Shown: positions 1 to 6,525, numbered from the stretch's first letter. The stretch is 8,111 nucleotides of DNA from Paenibacillus sp. FSL H7-0331 (GCF_001956045.1 NZ_MRTH01000091.1:1-8111), one strand, 5' to 3'. The notes: generated by a model from the sequence alone, not told the origin. Made by a program: numbers and translations.

Positions 1-126
1 GAGGCTGTATGTTAAATACCATCTAATAGTTAGCAAGATAATCTCTGATTCATATTGCTTCCACTTAAACAAATCTACTTCAGTTTCCAAAAAAATAGCC
101 CCATCCCATGTCTCAATTTCAATCAT
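1..126 (-). CDS. IS6-family transposase, N-terminal part (runs off left edge)
   Basis: Reading the minus strand from an ATG at 126 gives 42 uninterrupted codons to the window edge. The stretch LFKWKQYESEIILLTIRWYL is the hallmark start of IS6-family (IS26/IS240/IS431-like) DDE transposases, which normally begin M(x)LFKWKHFQPEIIL followed by a VRWYLRY-like segment. The enzyme would catalyse replicative transposition or cointegrate formation of the element. The catalytic DDE domain lies beyond the left edge, so activity cannot be judged. Roughly 18 residues precede the usual family start, so the true initiation codon may be the in-frame TTG at 72 rather than the ATG at 126. The terminal inverted repeat lies just upstream, as expected for this compact family. 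Family assignment is firm; integrity is unknown. Confidence 0.8.
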   Translation of the reverse strand, partial: MIEIETWDGAIFLETEVDLFKWKQYESEIILLTIRWYLTYSL

Positions 127-141
127 GGTATCATGGATTAG

Positions 142-158
142 AACTTTGCACCACAACC
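142..158 (-). repeat. Terminal inverted repeat of IS6-type element
   Basis: The minus strand reads GGTTGTGGTGCAAAGTT. IS240/IS431-type terminal repeats read GGTTCTGGTGCAAAGTT or GGTTCTGTTGCAAAGTT, so the match is 16 of 17 to the closest form from memory. It sits 16 bases upstream of the transposase ATG at 126, the normal arrangement for this family. It fixes the boundary between the IS6 element and the disrupted IS110 gene. Confidence 0.75.
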
Positions 159-161
159 CAT

Positions 162-598
162 CTATGAAAGAGACTCATATTGTCTCGTTAGATAACGCAG
201 ATTAATTAAGCAGTTGCACGCCCTTTTTCTTAAAGGGTTCAATTCTTCTTTGTAGTACAGTTCTCCCAACAGATAAGCATCAGCAGCATCTGTCTTTATT
301 TTACGAAGGCTGGACTTTCTAAGCCGATTTGAGATAAGCGGATTAATGACAATGTGCAGATAATGATGCTCCTCCAAGAACTTAACCACCGGACTTTGGT
401 AATGCCCGGTTGCTTCTAGAACAAGCAAAGGACGTTGTCCAGACGCATGCTCTACATTGTGGACAAATTGAAGTAGCATTGCCAGCCCTTCACGGTTATG
501 TTCGAATTGAAACGTCCCTCTGTACGGTTACCGCGCTCTAAAAAGGCTTGTCCATGGCTCTCTTCTTTAGAAAAATCTAACCCGATAACAGGGTTCAT
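162..598 (-). pseudogene. IS110-family transposase, frameshifted and 3'-truncated
   Basis: The gene starts at an ATG at 598, preceded by AGGAG (606-610) with a 7-base spacer, and opens MNPVIGLDFSKEESHGQAF. This carries the first acidic residue (D8 in GLDxSK) of the RuvC-like DEDD domain of IS110 recombinases. Near 513-521 the frame breaks. The continuing frame reads TFQFEHNREGLAMLLQF and goes on through LLVLEATGHY (second acidic residue), VINPLI and KTDAADAYLLGEL (last two acidic residues), to LRYLTRQYESL. Homology then ends at a TAG (162-164) beside the IS6 repeat. About 140 residues of the DEDD half remain from a usual length of about 400, and the C-terminal Tnp_IS116/IS110/IS902 domain with its catalytic serine is missing. 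It is about two-thirds identical by eye to the copy at 7256-8111, so the two are different elements and not a recent duplication. It cannot be functional. Confidence 0.85.
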
Positions 599-722
599 CC
601 CATCTCTCCTCGATATAGATTTACCGGTAGCCCCTATAGGTAGTTCTTTTCGCTCCATAGCATCGCTTGTTATTCGGGATCTGCGTCCCAACCAGCCTCA
701 ATCATGGTCATGACAAGTAGGG
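599..722 (-). ncRNA. Candidate IS110 bridge-RNA region (5' noncoding end)
   Basis: IS110-group elements carry a long noncoding stretch upstream of the recombinase gene that encodes a bridge RNA pairing target and donor DNA. Here the space upstream of the IS110 start at 598 has no gene. On the minus strand it contains a perfect -10 hexamer TATAAT (734-729) without a convincing -35. That is what is expected when the -35 is supplied by the other IS end in the circular form. Downstream of it are short self-complementary segments such as GGGACGCAGATCCC and TACCGGTA. The 5' boundary is estimated from the -10 position, and no covariation can be seen from one copy. The position is well supported by family knowledge; the exact RNA is an inference. 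Confidence 0.35.
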
Positions 723-801
723 GTGAACATTATAGCGCACGGGATCAAGTCCCACGGGCAGGAACGTTAGACCCAGCTACCTTAATCCTCAAAGCAAATG
801 C

Positions 802-833
802 AAAAAGGATCAACCAGAAAAAACTGGTTGACC
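802..833 (-). terminator. Stem-loop followed by T-run (minus-strand terminator-like)
   Basis: A perfect 8-bp stem, TCAACCAG (810-817) with CTGGTTGA (824-831), encloses a loop of six A residues on the plus strand. Two flanking G-C pairs extend it with one bulged base. Read on the minus strand, the hairpin is followed within three bases by TTTTT (806-802), the layout of a Rho-independent terminator. No minus-strand gene lies immediately to its right, so it may be a relic of a lost gene or a structural part of the neighbouring IS110 end. On the plus strand there is no T-run after the stem. Confidence 0.4.
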
Positions 834-962
834 TTATAATACGATAGAGGCAGGATAGTTTAAGATTCATACGTGGTGAACTGTATCATAAGTAACGGCG
901 AAAAGTAATGCTGGGAATAAGTTCTGGGAATGCTGAAGGGGATATGATATCGATTGATTTTG

Positions 963-993
963 TACCTCTAAGGCCTTTGGCTTTTAGGGGGTA
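963..993 (+). other. Long imperfect stem-loop of unknown role
   Basis: TACCTCTAAGGCC pairs with GGC followed by TTTTAGGGGGTA across a three-base TTT loop. This gives about 13 base pairs including two G-U wobbles, with single-base bulges at 982 and 987. No T-run follows on either strand, so it is not an ordinary intrinsic terminator. It lies about 145 bases upstream of the regulator start and upstream of both promoter candidates, so it is probably not in the operon leader unless transcription begins further upstream. It could be the end of a decayed mobile element or a DNA-level structure. Confidence 0.4.
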
Positions 994-1027
994 AACTACA
1001 TTTACATGGAAGCGTATGGAATTTCCT

Positions 1028-1056
1028 TTGCTACGGTAAATGATATACAATAAATT
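1028..1056 (+). promoter_or_regulatory. Alternative sigma-A-like promoter upstream of the operon
   Basis: TTGCTA (1028-1033) and TAAATT (1051-1056) are separated by 17 bases; each matches 4 of 6 consensus positions. The surrounding sequence is AT-rich. A second possible -10, TACAAT, lies at 1045-1050. Transcription from here would run through the 12-bp tandem repeat, so regulator bound at the repeat might affect it. This is weaker in context than the promoter at 1084-1112. Confidence 0.25.
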
Positions 1057-1061
1057 TAAAA

Positions 1062-1085
1062 AACATGATCCTTAACATGATCCTT
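1062..1085 (+). promoter_or_regulatory. Perfect 12-bp tandem repeat, candidate response-regulator operator
   Basis: The 12-mer AACATGATCCTT occurs twice head-to-tail without a spacer or mismatch (1062-1073 and 1074-1085). OmpR/PhoB-type regulators typically bind as head-to-tail dimers to direct repeats of about 10-12 bp next to a weak -35 box. The second repeat here overlaps the poor -35 (TTGTAG, 1084-1089) of the promoter driving an OmpR-type regulator gene about 50 bases downstream. This makes it the best candidate for autoregulation of the four-gene module. Binding itself is inferred. Confidence 0.5.
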
Positions 1086-1112
1086 GTAGTTATGAAAGTG
1101 GCCTACTATATA
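1084..1112 (+). promoter_or_regulatory. Probable operon promoter with weak -35
   Basis: TTGTAG (1084-1089), then exactly 17 bases, then TATATA (1107-1112). The -35 matches only its TTG core, as in activator-dependent promoters, and the upstream 12-bp repeats touch it. Initiation would fall around 1119, leaving a leader of roughly 20 bases before the regulator ATG at 1138 that includes its ribosome binding site. Two-component operons of this type are often induced by their own regulator, which fits the geometry. Confidence 0.45.
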
Positions 1113-1137
1113 GAACTTCCGTGGAATGAGGTGCACG

Positions 1138-1833
1138 ATGAATCAAATATTACTGGTTGAAGATGATGATAATTTTGTGTTCGGTATTAGCTACACCTTA
1201 ACTAGTGAAGGGTATACTGTTATTCTTGCCGGTAGCTTAGAAGAAGCCAGAAAGGCATTAGTGACAGGCGCTGTCGATCTTATTTTGTTAGACGTTAATT
1301 TGCCTGATGGATCAGGTTATGAAATGTGTAGGGAAATCCGGGCATCGTCCCAAGTTTCTATTATATTTTTGACGGCTCTGGATGAGGAGACCAATGTTGT
1401 TGTTGGGCTTGATTTGGGTGCGGATGATTATATGACCAAGCCTATCCGGACCAAAGAACTCCTCTCCAGAATTAAAGCCGTATTAAGACGCAACAATAAG
1501 AATATAGAAAAAGCAAATATATGGAGATCCGGTGACATTCAGGTTCGAGTTCTCGAAGGAACTGTCTTCAAAAATAATAAAGAAATTATACTGACGGGGC
1601 TGGAGTATCGACTGCTGTTGATGTTAATCACTCACCCCAAACAAATTTGCAGCAGAAGCGCCATTCTGAATAGTTTATGGGATATGTCGGGAGAATTCAT
1701 CGATGACAATACCCTCTCGGTTCACATCAGAAGGTTAAGGGAGAAAGTGGAGGACGAGCCTGCTACACCTCAATATATCATCACCGTTCGAGGAGTCGGA
1801 TACAAATGGAATGCAGAAGTAGTAGGGAGTTGA
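1138..1833 (+). CDS. OmpR/PhoB-family response regulator
   Basis: This is a 231-residue cytoplasmic DNA-binding regulator. The receiver domain (about residues 1-118) has the acidic pocket E8-D9-D10, phosphoacceptor D52 in LLDVNLPDG, switch T79 and K101 in the MTKPI motif, so it should be phosphorylated by the partner kinase. The C-terminal winged helix (about 130-227) has the usual LTGLEYRLLLML, the NTLSVHIRRLREKVED recognition-helix region and the closing TVRGVGYKW hairpin. The ATG at 1138 is chosen over one at 1126 because the GAGGTG ribosome binding site lies between them and because receivers of this family begin M-x-x-ILLVEDD. Its stop is three bases before the kinase start, so the two are co-transcribed. 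The likely target is its own operon through the repeat at 1062-1085. The family is certain; the signal is unknown. It resembles regulators paired with ABC transporters for peptide stress, but that specificity is an inference. Confidence 0.93.
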   Translation: MNQILLVEDDDNFVFGISYTLTSEGYTVILAGSLEEARKALVTGAVDLILLDVNLPDGSGYEMCREIRASSQVSIIFLTALDEETNVVVGLDLGADDYMTKPIRTKELLSRIKAVLRRNNKNIEKANIWRSGDIQVRVLEGTVFKNNKEIILTGLEYRLLLMLITHPKQICSRSAILNSLWDMSGEFIDDNTLSVHIRRLREKVEDEPATPQYIITVRGVGYKWNAEVVGS

Positions 1834-1836
1834 ACC

Positions 1837-3081
1837 ATGATTGAAGTCATCAGGAATCCAGAGTGGAAGTCCATCGCCGCCAAAGCACTTGCATTACAAC
1901 TTCTTTTGTCACTATTCATGTTCTTTTTTATAAGTAGTCAAGTCGGTAGCATAAATCAGACCATTGTGGACCAGAATGCAGCGCTAATTGGGTATATTTT
2001 GAAGAAAGAGCCCCAAGTTGAAAATGAAATTATTCACTATATTACCCAGGGAGCGGAAGAAAGTGAAATCATAGAGGGCAAACGGATATTGGCGCAATAC
2101 GGGTATAAGGAGGATATGTCCGTAGAAGATCAGCCAGCACTTTCAGGCATCGCATTGCCCATGAATATGGCAGCTCTTGTTTTACTTTTTGTCATTCCAT
2201 TCATGCTTTTGTTGCTATGGGAATATCGTAAATTGTTTGACAAGATCAGAACCGTTGCCTTTGCTGCGGAGCAGGTCGTAGAACGTCAATTTGACAAACC
2301 GCTGCCAGAGAACGATGAAGGAGACTTTGGTTTATTAGGACGCAGCTTCAACGCCATGGCTGGAAGGCTAAACAACAGTCTTGAGCAACTTAAACAAGAA
2401 AAAACCTTTCTGCACAATTTGCTATCCGACATTTCGCATCAACTTAAAACGCCGCTAGCATCACTAATTGTTTTCAATGAAAATTTGCTGAACGACCCCA
2501 AAATGAAGGAAGAAATGAAAGTTACATTTCTGGAACGAAGCCGGCAACAACTTGAACGAATGGAATGGCTCATCGTCAGTTTACTAAAGCTGGCACGGGT
2601 CGAAGCAGGGGCAATTTTATTTCACAATGAAGTGATTCGATTGAGGGAGTTGATCGAAAATGCTTTACAGTCGTTACGATTGTTATCCGAGCAGAAGATG
2701 CAGAAGATCTACATCCGTGGTGGCGATGAAATACTCGTACAGGCGGATGAAGAGTGGCTGACAGAAGCATTTATCAATCTGATTAAAAATGCACTGGAGC
2801 ACACCCCAAAGGAGGGAGAAATCCATATTGTTTTGGAGGAAAACACCTTATTTAATACGATGATCATTCGAGATCATGGAGAAGGCATCTCTCCGGAGGA
2901 TCTGCCTCATATTTTCAAACGATTTTATAGAGGAAGAAGTACCGCAAAACCTCAAAGTATTGGCATCGGTTTGTCTTTAACCAAGTTAATCATTGAAGGA
3001 CAAGGCGGTATAATAACCGTTGCTAGTAAGCCAGGAGAAGGATCTGAATTCAGGATCTCGTTTCTTAAAGATAGTCGATAA
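1837..3081 (+). CDS. Membrane sensor histidine kinase (two TM, HAMP)
   Basis: This is a 414-residue kinase. TM1 (about 16-34) and TM2 (about 106-128) flank a roughly 70-residue extracytoplasmic segment. A HAMP-like linker (about 131-185) follows, then the DHp domain with the phosphoacceptor H201 in DISHQLKTPLASL. The catalytic domain has an N box (N318 in FINLIKNALEH), a G1 motif DHGEG (346-350), an F box FKRF (360-363) and a G2 motif GIGLSL (376-381). All motifs needed for activity are present. The ribosome binding site AGGGAG (1824-1829) has a 7-base spacer, and the gene starts three bases after the regulator stop. BceS-type kinases have a very short extracellular loop and depend on the transporter for sensing. 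The larger external segment here argues for at least some direct sensing and is closer in layout to VncS-like kinases. The ligand is not deducible. A strong hairpin begins at its stop codon. Confidence 0.92.
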   Translation: MIEVIRNPEWKSIAAKALALQLLLSLFMFFFISSQVGSINQTIVDQNAALIGYILKKEPQVENEIIHYITQGAEESEIIEGKRILAQYGYKEDMSVEDQPALSGIALPMNMAALVLLFVIPFMLLLLWEYRKLFDKIRTVAFAAEQVVERQFDKPLPENDEGDFGLLGRSFNAMAGRLNNSLEQLKQEKTFLHNLLSDISHQLKTPLASLIVFNENLLNDPKMKEEMKVTFLERSRQQLERMEWLIVSLLKLARVEAGAILFHNEVIRLRELIENALQSLRLLSEQKMQKIYIRGGDEILVQADEEWLTEAFINLIKNALEHTPKEGEIHIVLEENTLFNTMIIRDHGEGISPEDLPHIFKRFYRGRSTAKPQSIGIGLSLTKLIIEGQGGIITVASKPGEGSEFRISFLKDSR

Positions 3082-3113
3082 GAGGAAGCTTACGAAAACG
3101 TAAGCTTCCTCTT
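3080..3113 (+). terminator. Perfect 15-bp stem-loop between kinase and ABC genes (attenuator/terminator)
   Basis: AAGAGGAAGCTTACG (3080-3094) pairs perfectly with CGTAAGCTTCCTCTT (3099-3113) across a four-base AAAA loop, and the 5' arm overlaps the kinase TAA stop. The bases after it (CACTTTA) are only moderately T-rich, so it may terminate partially or act as an mRNA-stabilising barrier between the regulatory and transporter halves. The sequence CGTAAGCTTC recurs at 3122-3131, giving the 5' arm a second possible partner. No convincing separate promoter is visible before the ATPase gene, so some read-through is expected. Confidence 0.65.
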
Positions 3114-3187
3114 CACTTTATCGTAAGCTTCGACGCTTAAAATAACAAACAAGCATAGTGATTTAAAAAAACTTGGAGGGATAACAG

Positions 3188-3871
3188 GTGGAAATACTTA
3201 AAACCATAAATTTATGCAAATCCTATGGAAGTGCAGAGGTCAAAGTGGAGGCATTGAAAAATGTCAATTTGTCAGTCAAGCAGGGAGAATTTGTAGCGAT
3301 AGTGGGCGCTAGCGGGTCCGGAAAAAGCTCCTTGCTGCATCTGTTAGGGGGAGTGGACCGACCGACAAGTGGCCAGGTAATTATCGATGGCATTGAACTT
3401 TACACCAAAAGCGAAAAAGAACTTGCCCTATTCAGAAGGCGTAAAATCGGATTTATTTTTCAATCGTACAATCTGCTCCCGGTCCTTTCCACGGAGGAAA
3501 ACGTTAAGCTGCCGATGTTGCTCGAAAACAAAAAAGTGGATGAAGCATATCTTGAGGAATTGCTAGACATTTTAGGGCTGATTAACCGAAGGCATCATCT
3601 TCCTTCTGAATTATCAGGTGGTCAACAGCAAAGAACAGCTATTGGTCGAGCCTTAATCAACAAACCTTCCATTATTTTGGCTGATGAACCAACCGGTAAT
3701 CTTGATAGCAAACACAGCAAGGAAATTGTCGATCTACTTACCTTTTCCGTTAAAAAATACAATCAAACCTTGATTATGATCACGCATGATTTGAATATTG
3801 CTCAGCGAGCGGATCGAGTCGTGAAGATTGAAGACGGTTTACTGCAACAAAATGAGGTGAGTGAAGAGTGA
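3188..3871 (+). CDS. ABC transporter ATP-binding protein (MacB/LolD type)
   Basis: This is a 227-residue cytoplasmic ATPase that powers the adjacent permease. It shows Walker A GASGSGKS (40-47), Q-loop Q92 in FIFQSYNLLP, the signature LSGGQQQR (142-149), Walker B IILADEP (162-168), the D-loop GNLD and the switch H200 in MITHD. The length and the FQSYNLLPxLSTxENV segment are typical of the MacB/LolD/BceA subfamily, which works with FtsX-type permeases that extract or expel substrates from the membrane or periplasmic side and do not pump through a channel. The start is GTG at 3188, supported by GGAGGG (3175-3180) with a 7-base spacer. The gene ends in a 4-base GTGA overlap with the permease start, which implies translational coupling and a stoichiometric complex. 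The subfamily assignment is solid; the substrate (peptide antibiotic, lipoprotein or other) is unknown. Confidence 0.94.
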   Translation: MEILKTINLCKSYGSAEVKVEALKNVNLSVKQGEFVAIVGASGSGKSSLLHLLGGVDRPTSGQVIIDGIELYTKSEKELALFRRRKIGFIFQSYNLLPVLSTEENVKLPMLLENKKVDEAYLEELLDILGLINRRHHLPSELSGGQQQRTAIGRALINKPSIILADEPTGNLDSKHSKEIVDLLTFSVKKYNQTLIMITHDLNIAQRADRVVKIEDGLLQQNEVSEE

Positions 3872-6525
3872 ATAACTATACCGGCCTTACCCTGAAATAT
3901 TTAAAGGGTCAGAAAAAAAGATCATTGCTGACGATATTAGGCATTGTATTGTCGGTTACACTGCTCACATCGATTGGAACCATTGGTGTGAGCTATCACG
4001 ACCAGTTAATCAGACAAACCATACGGGACTTCGGAGATTACCACGTGTCATTCAATAGTATTTCAGGAGAAGCTGTCCCAAAAGTAAATAATAATGCAAC
4101 GGTAAAAAGTACGGGAGTTATCAGCCGAGAAGGCTATGTTGCCATTAGTGAATCGGATGTGAAAGAAAAGCGGGAAAATCCGATTGCCGCACCCTATCGT
4201 TACCTGAATGTAAAGGGCTATGATGTGGAAGCGATGAACATGCTTCAGGTACAGTTAGACTCGGGCAGACTGCCGAAAAATCCGAGTGAAATTATCCTTT
4301 CTTCACAGAGTTTGAGGTATTTTTCAGAAAAACCAAAACTTGGTGAAAGTATCAAACTAAACCTCGGCATTCGGAAGGTAGCATCGACCGGTAAAGAAAG
4401 AAAGATTGATGGTATGGGCGATCTTGGTTGGAATCTGGATGAAGCCTTTCAAGCCCAAACACAACGCGAATTCACGGTAGTCGGATTTATGAAGGAGATA
4501 GGCCGCGGTAATTGGTCTTCCACATTCATCTTTCCAGCCATAACTTTTAATGATAACAAGACGATTGATGAGAAGAAAAAGTACTTCATTTACGTCAAGA
4601 TGAAAACCTTGGATCAAATTAAAGAAAAGACGGAAGCTATCTTGTCATCATTACGTGTTAGTGATGTTGATCAAGATTCTGCCAAGCAACTGAATCGGGA
4701 ATACAGTATGGATAATTTGAGAATTGAGTATAATAATGAGTTGCTAAAGCTGTATGGCAAAAGCACGTATGAAGGGGTGAATAAAAGCTTCATACTGGCT
4801 TACGCTGCTGTCATCGCGATTATTATGATTTGCACCATAGCGGTTATTTATAATATATTCCATATTTCTGTGCTAGAGCGGATTTCACAATTTGGTATTC
4901 TACGGTGCATTGGAGCTACGCCATCTCAAATTCGCAAAATTGTGATTAAAGAAGCGACGCTTTTGAGCTTGATCGGTATTCCAATTGGGATCTTCACAGG
5001 AACCATTTTTATGAAGCTCTTGTTTTACAACATCAGCTTTTTAGAGTTAGGTTTTTTTAATGATATGAAGATGGTCATTTCCTTGCCGATTTTATTCTCA
5101 GCTGGTTTATTGGGGTTGCTGAGCGTCTATCTTTCCGCTATTGGACCAGCAAGACAGGCAGCTCGAGTATCCCCTCTTGAAGCGGTAAAAAGTGTAGGAA
5201 GCACGAAAATAGAAAAAATCACAAGTATTAAGCAATCCCTGCTTGTGAAGAAGTTGTTTGGCATAGAAGGACAATTTGCCAGTCGGAACTTGAAACGGAA
5301 CAAGAAACGCTTCCGCATTACAGCTTTTTCCATGGTTATCAGCATCATATTATTTATTGTCTTTAGCGGTCTGATTGATTTTTTGAAGCAAATAACGCAA
5401 TTACCGGGTATTCAATATTCTTATTCGGTTTCCTATGATGGCCCTTCTAAGCAGATAGATGATTCCGTCTATCAGGACATTCTCAAGCTTGATGCTGTAC
5501 AACAAGCCTACAAGTTCTACAATAAACAAGCGATGGCTATTATCCCACAGAATAAGGTCAATCCAAGTTTTTTTGAACTAAGGAAAGATAGTTATCCGGA
5601 TAAAGAAGGGGAGGGATATCGAAAAGACAACAATTACCTTGTATCCTACGGAAATGACGGTTTGGATGCTTTACAATCCAAACTCACTTCCGGAACGATC
5701 GACAAGGAGAAAATGAACCGGGAGAATGGCGTTATCGTTATACAAAAAATAAAGAAAATAACGGAACAAGGTAAACAGCTTATAATCGATCAAACCAACT
5801 TCAAAGTCGGAGATCAGATCAAAATACGTGCAACGGAAAAAAATGGTGAGGAGTACCACACGGTGACTGTGGCCGGAATCGCAGATCAAGAATTGTTGTC
5901 GAATAAATATACGGAGAGTGAAATTCTCACATTCATTACTACGCCGAATGTATTCGCAAAGATTATGGGCGATGACACTTATTCTAGAATATATATTCTT
6001 GCCAATCCCGATCTACCCAACACATCAATAATGGATTACCTTCAAGCATTAACCGAGATTGACGCCGGGTATAACTACACTGATAGAGTCACGGAATTAG
6101 CCCAAGCTAAAAACGACGCAACGATAGCCAGTATCTTTCTTTACGGTTTTATTGGTGTCATTGCTTTAATTGCCTTCTTGAATATTGTAAATACAGTGAG
6201 TACGAATCTGATTCTTCGCACCAAAGAGTTTGCAGTCCTAAAGGCAATCGGCATGACACAGAAAGAAATTAGGAAAATGATTATTTTAGAAGGGGTATTT
6301 TATGGATTGTTTGCTGCAGTTTACGGAGTTATTATCGGGACGGCTCTAAATTTTGTAATATACCGCCTCTTCAGGTATGCTGTGGAAATTGCTTGGGCTA
6401 TCCCATGGCACAGTATCGGCTTCGCGTTTATAGGCGCAATTATTACCACTCTCATCGCAACAGTATGGCCGATGTACAGGCTAAATAAAGCCAGTATTGT
6501 CGATTCACTTGGAAGGGAAAACTAA
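3868..6525 (+). CDS. FtsX/MacB-family ABC permease, duplicated two-ectodomain form
   Basis: This is an 885-residue membrane protein built from two similar halves. Half one has TM1 (about 20-41), a large extracytoplasmic domain (about 45-305), then TM2 (307-333), TM3 (361-386) and TM4 (402-425). Half two repeats this with TM5 (484-507), a second large ectodomain (510-750), TM6 (752-775), TM7 (803-830) and TM8 (846-870). The FtsX signature after the ectodomain is present in both halves: FGILRCIGATPSQI (about 342-355) and FAVLKAIGMTQKEI (about 788-801). Each half ends with a coupling motif, RQAARVSPLEAV or YRLNKASIVDSL. A single protein could therefore supply both halves of a MacB-like dimer. 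BceB-type permeases are about 650 residues with ten TMs and one large loop, so this is not BceB. The start is GTG at 3868, overlapping the ATPase stop, with GAGGTGA at 3854-3860. The likely role is mechanotransmission or extrusion of a hydrophobic or peptide substrate; specificity is unknown. Confidence 0.92.
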   Translation: MNNYTGLTLKYLKGQKKRSLLTILGIVLSVTLLTSIGTIGVSYHDQLIRQTIRDFGDYHVSFNSISGEAVPKVNNNATVKSTGVISREGYVAISESDVKEKRENPIAAPYRYLNVKGYDVEAMNMLQVQLDSGRLPKNPSEIILSSQSLRYFSEKPKLGESIKLNLGIRKVASTGKERKIDGMGDLGWNLDEAFQAQTQREFTVVGFMKEIGRGNWSSTFIFPAITFNDNKTIDEKKKYFIYVKMKTLDQIKEKTEAILSSLRVSDVDQDSAKQLNREYSMDNLRIEYNNELLKLYGKSTYEGVNKSFILAYAAVIAIIMICTIAVIYNIFHISVLERISQFGILRCIGATPSQIRKIVIKEATLLSLIGIPIGIFTGTIFMKLLFYNISFLELGFFNDMKMVISLPILFSAGLLGLLSVYLSAIGPARQAARVSPLEAVKSVGSTKIEKITSIKQSLLVKKLFGIEGQFASRNLKRNKKRFRITAFSMVISIILFIVFSGLIDFLKQITQLPGIQYSYSVSYDGPSKQIDDSVYQDILKLDAVQQAYKFYNKQAMAIIPQNKVNPSFFELRKDSYPDKEGEGYRKDNNYLVSYGNDGLDALQSKLTSGTIDKEKMNRENGVIVIQKIKKITEQGKQLIIDQTNFKVGDQIKIRATEKNGEEYHTVTVAGIADQELLSNKYTESEILTFITTPNVFAKIMGDDTYSRIYILANPDLPNTSIMDYLQALTEIDAGYNYTDRVTELAQAKNDATIASIFLYGFIGVIALIAFLNIVNTVSTNLILRTKEFAVLKAIGMTQKEIRKMIILEGVFYGLFAAVYGVIIGTALNFVIYRLFRYAVEIAWAIPWHSIGFAFIGAIITTLIATVWPMYRLNKASIVDSLGREN

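Larger units (their letters stand above)
1..158 (-). mobile_element. IS6-family insertion sequence, left end (partial)
   Basis: The element spans from its terminal inverted repeat (outermost base about 158) to beyond the left edge. It contains the start of an IS6-type transposase gene. It has landed in an older IS110 element: IS110 transposase homology stops within a dozen bases of the repeat. IS6 elements usually create 8-bp target duplications; the other end is not in the window, so this cannot be verified. Confidence 0.75.
841..1061. other. Gene-free interval upstream of the regulator operon
   Basis: No convincing coding region is visible on either strand. The longest plus-strand reading from an ATG at 908 gives 28 codons, has no ribosome binding site and matches nothing recognisable. 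An 8-base direct repeat, CTGGGAAT, occurs at 911 and 924. The notable element is the stem-loop at 963-993, listed separately. The right part becomes AT-rich towards the promoter region. Confidence 0.5.

Noticed and set aside
498..713. 71-codon plus-strand open frame near the left IS110 copy
   Set aside because: It is antisense to the transposase start and its 5' noncoding region; no ribosome binding site or recognisable motif.
908..994. 28-codon plus-strand frame upstream of the operon (MLGISSGNAEGD...)
   Set aside because: No ribosome binding site, no resemblance to a known peptide, and its end coincides with the stem-loop at 963-993.
1126..1137. Upstream ATG as the regulator start
   Set aside because: It lies within or ahead of the GAGGTG ribosome binding site for the ATG at 1138 and adds four residues not typical of the receiver family.
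3112..3143. Separate promoter for the ATPase and permease genes (TAAAAT at 3138)
   Set aside because: No acceptable -35 lies 16-18 bases upstream; the -10 match alone is not enough in AT-rich DNA.
4357..5889. Several minus-strand open frames of 70-86 codons inside the permease gene
   Set aside because: They are antisense to a clear membrane-protein gene, lack ribosome binding sites and show no domain.
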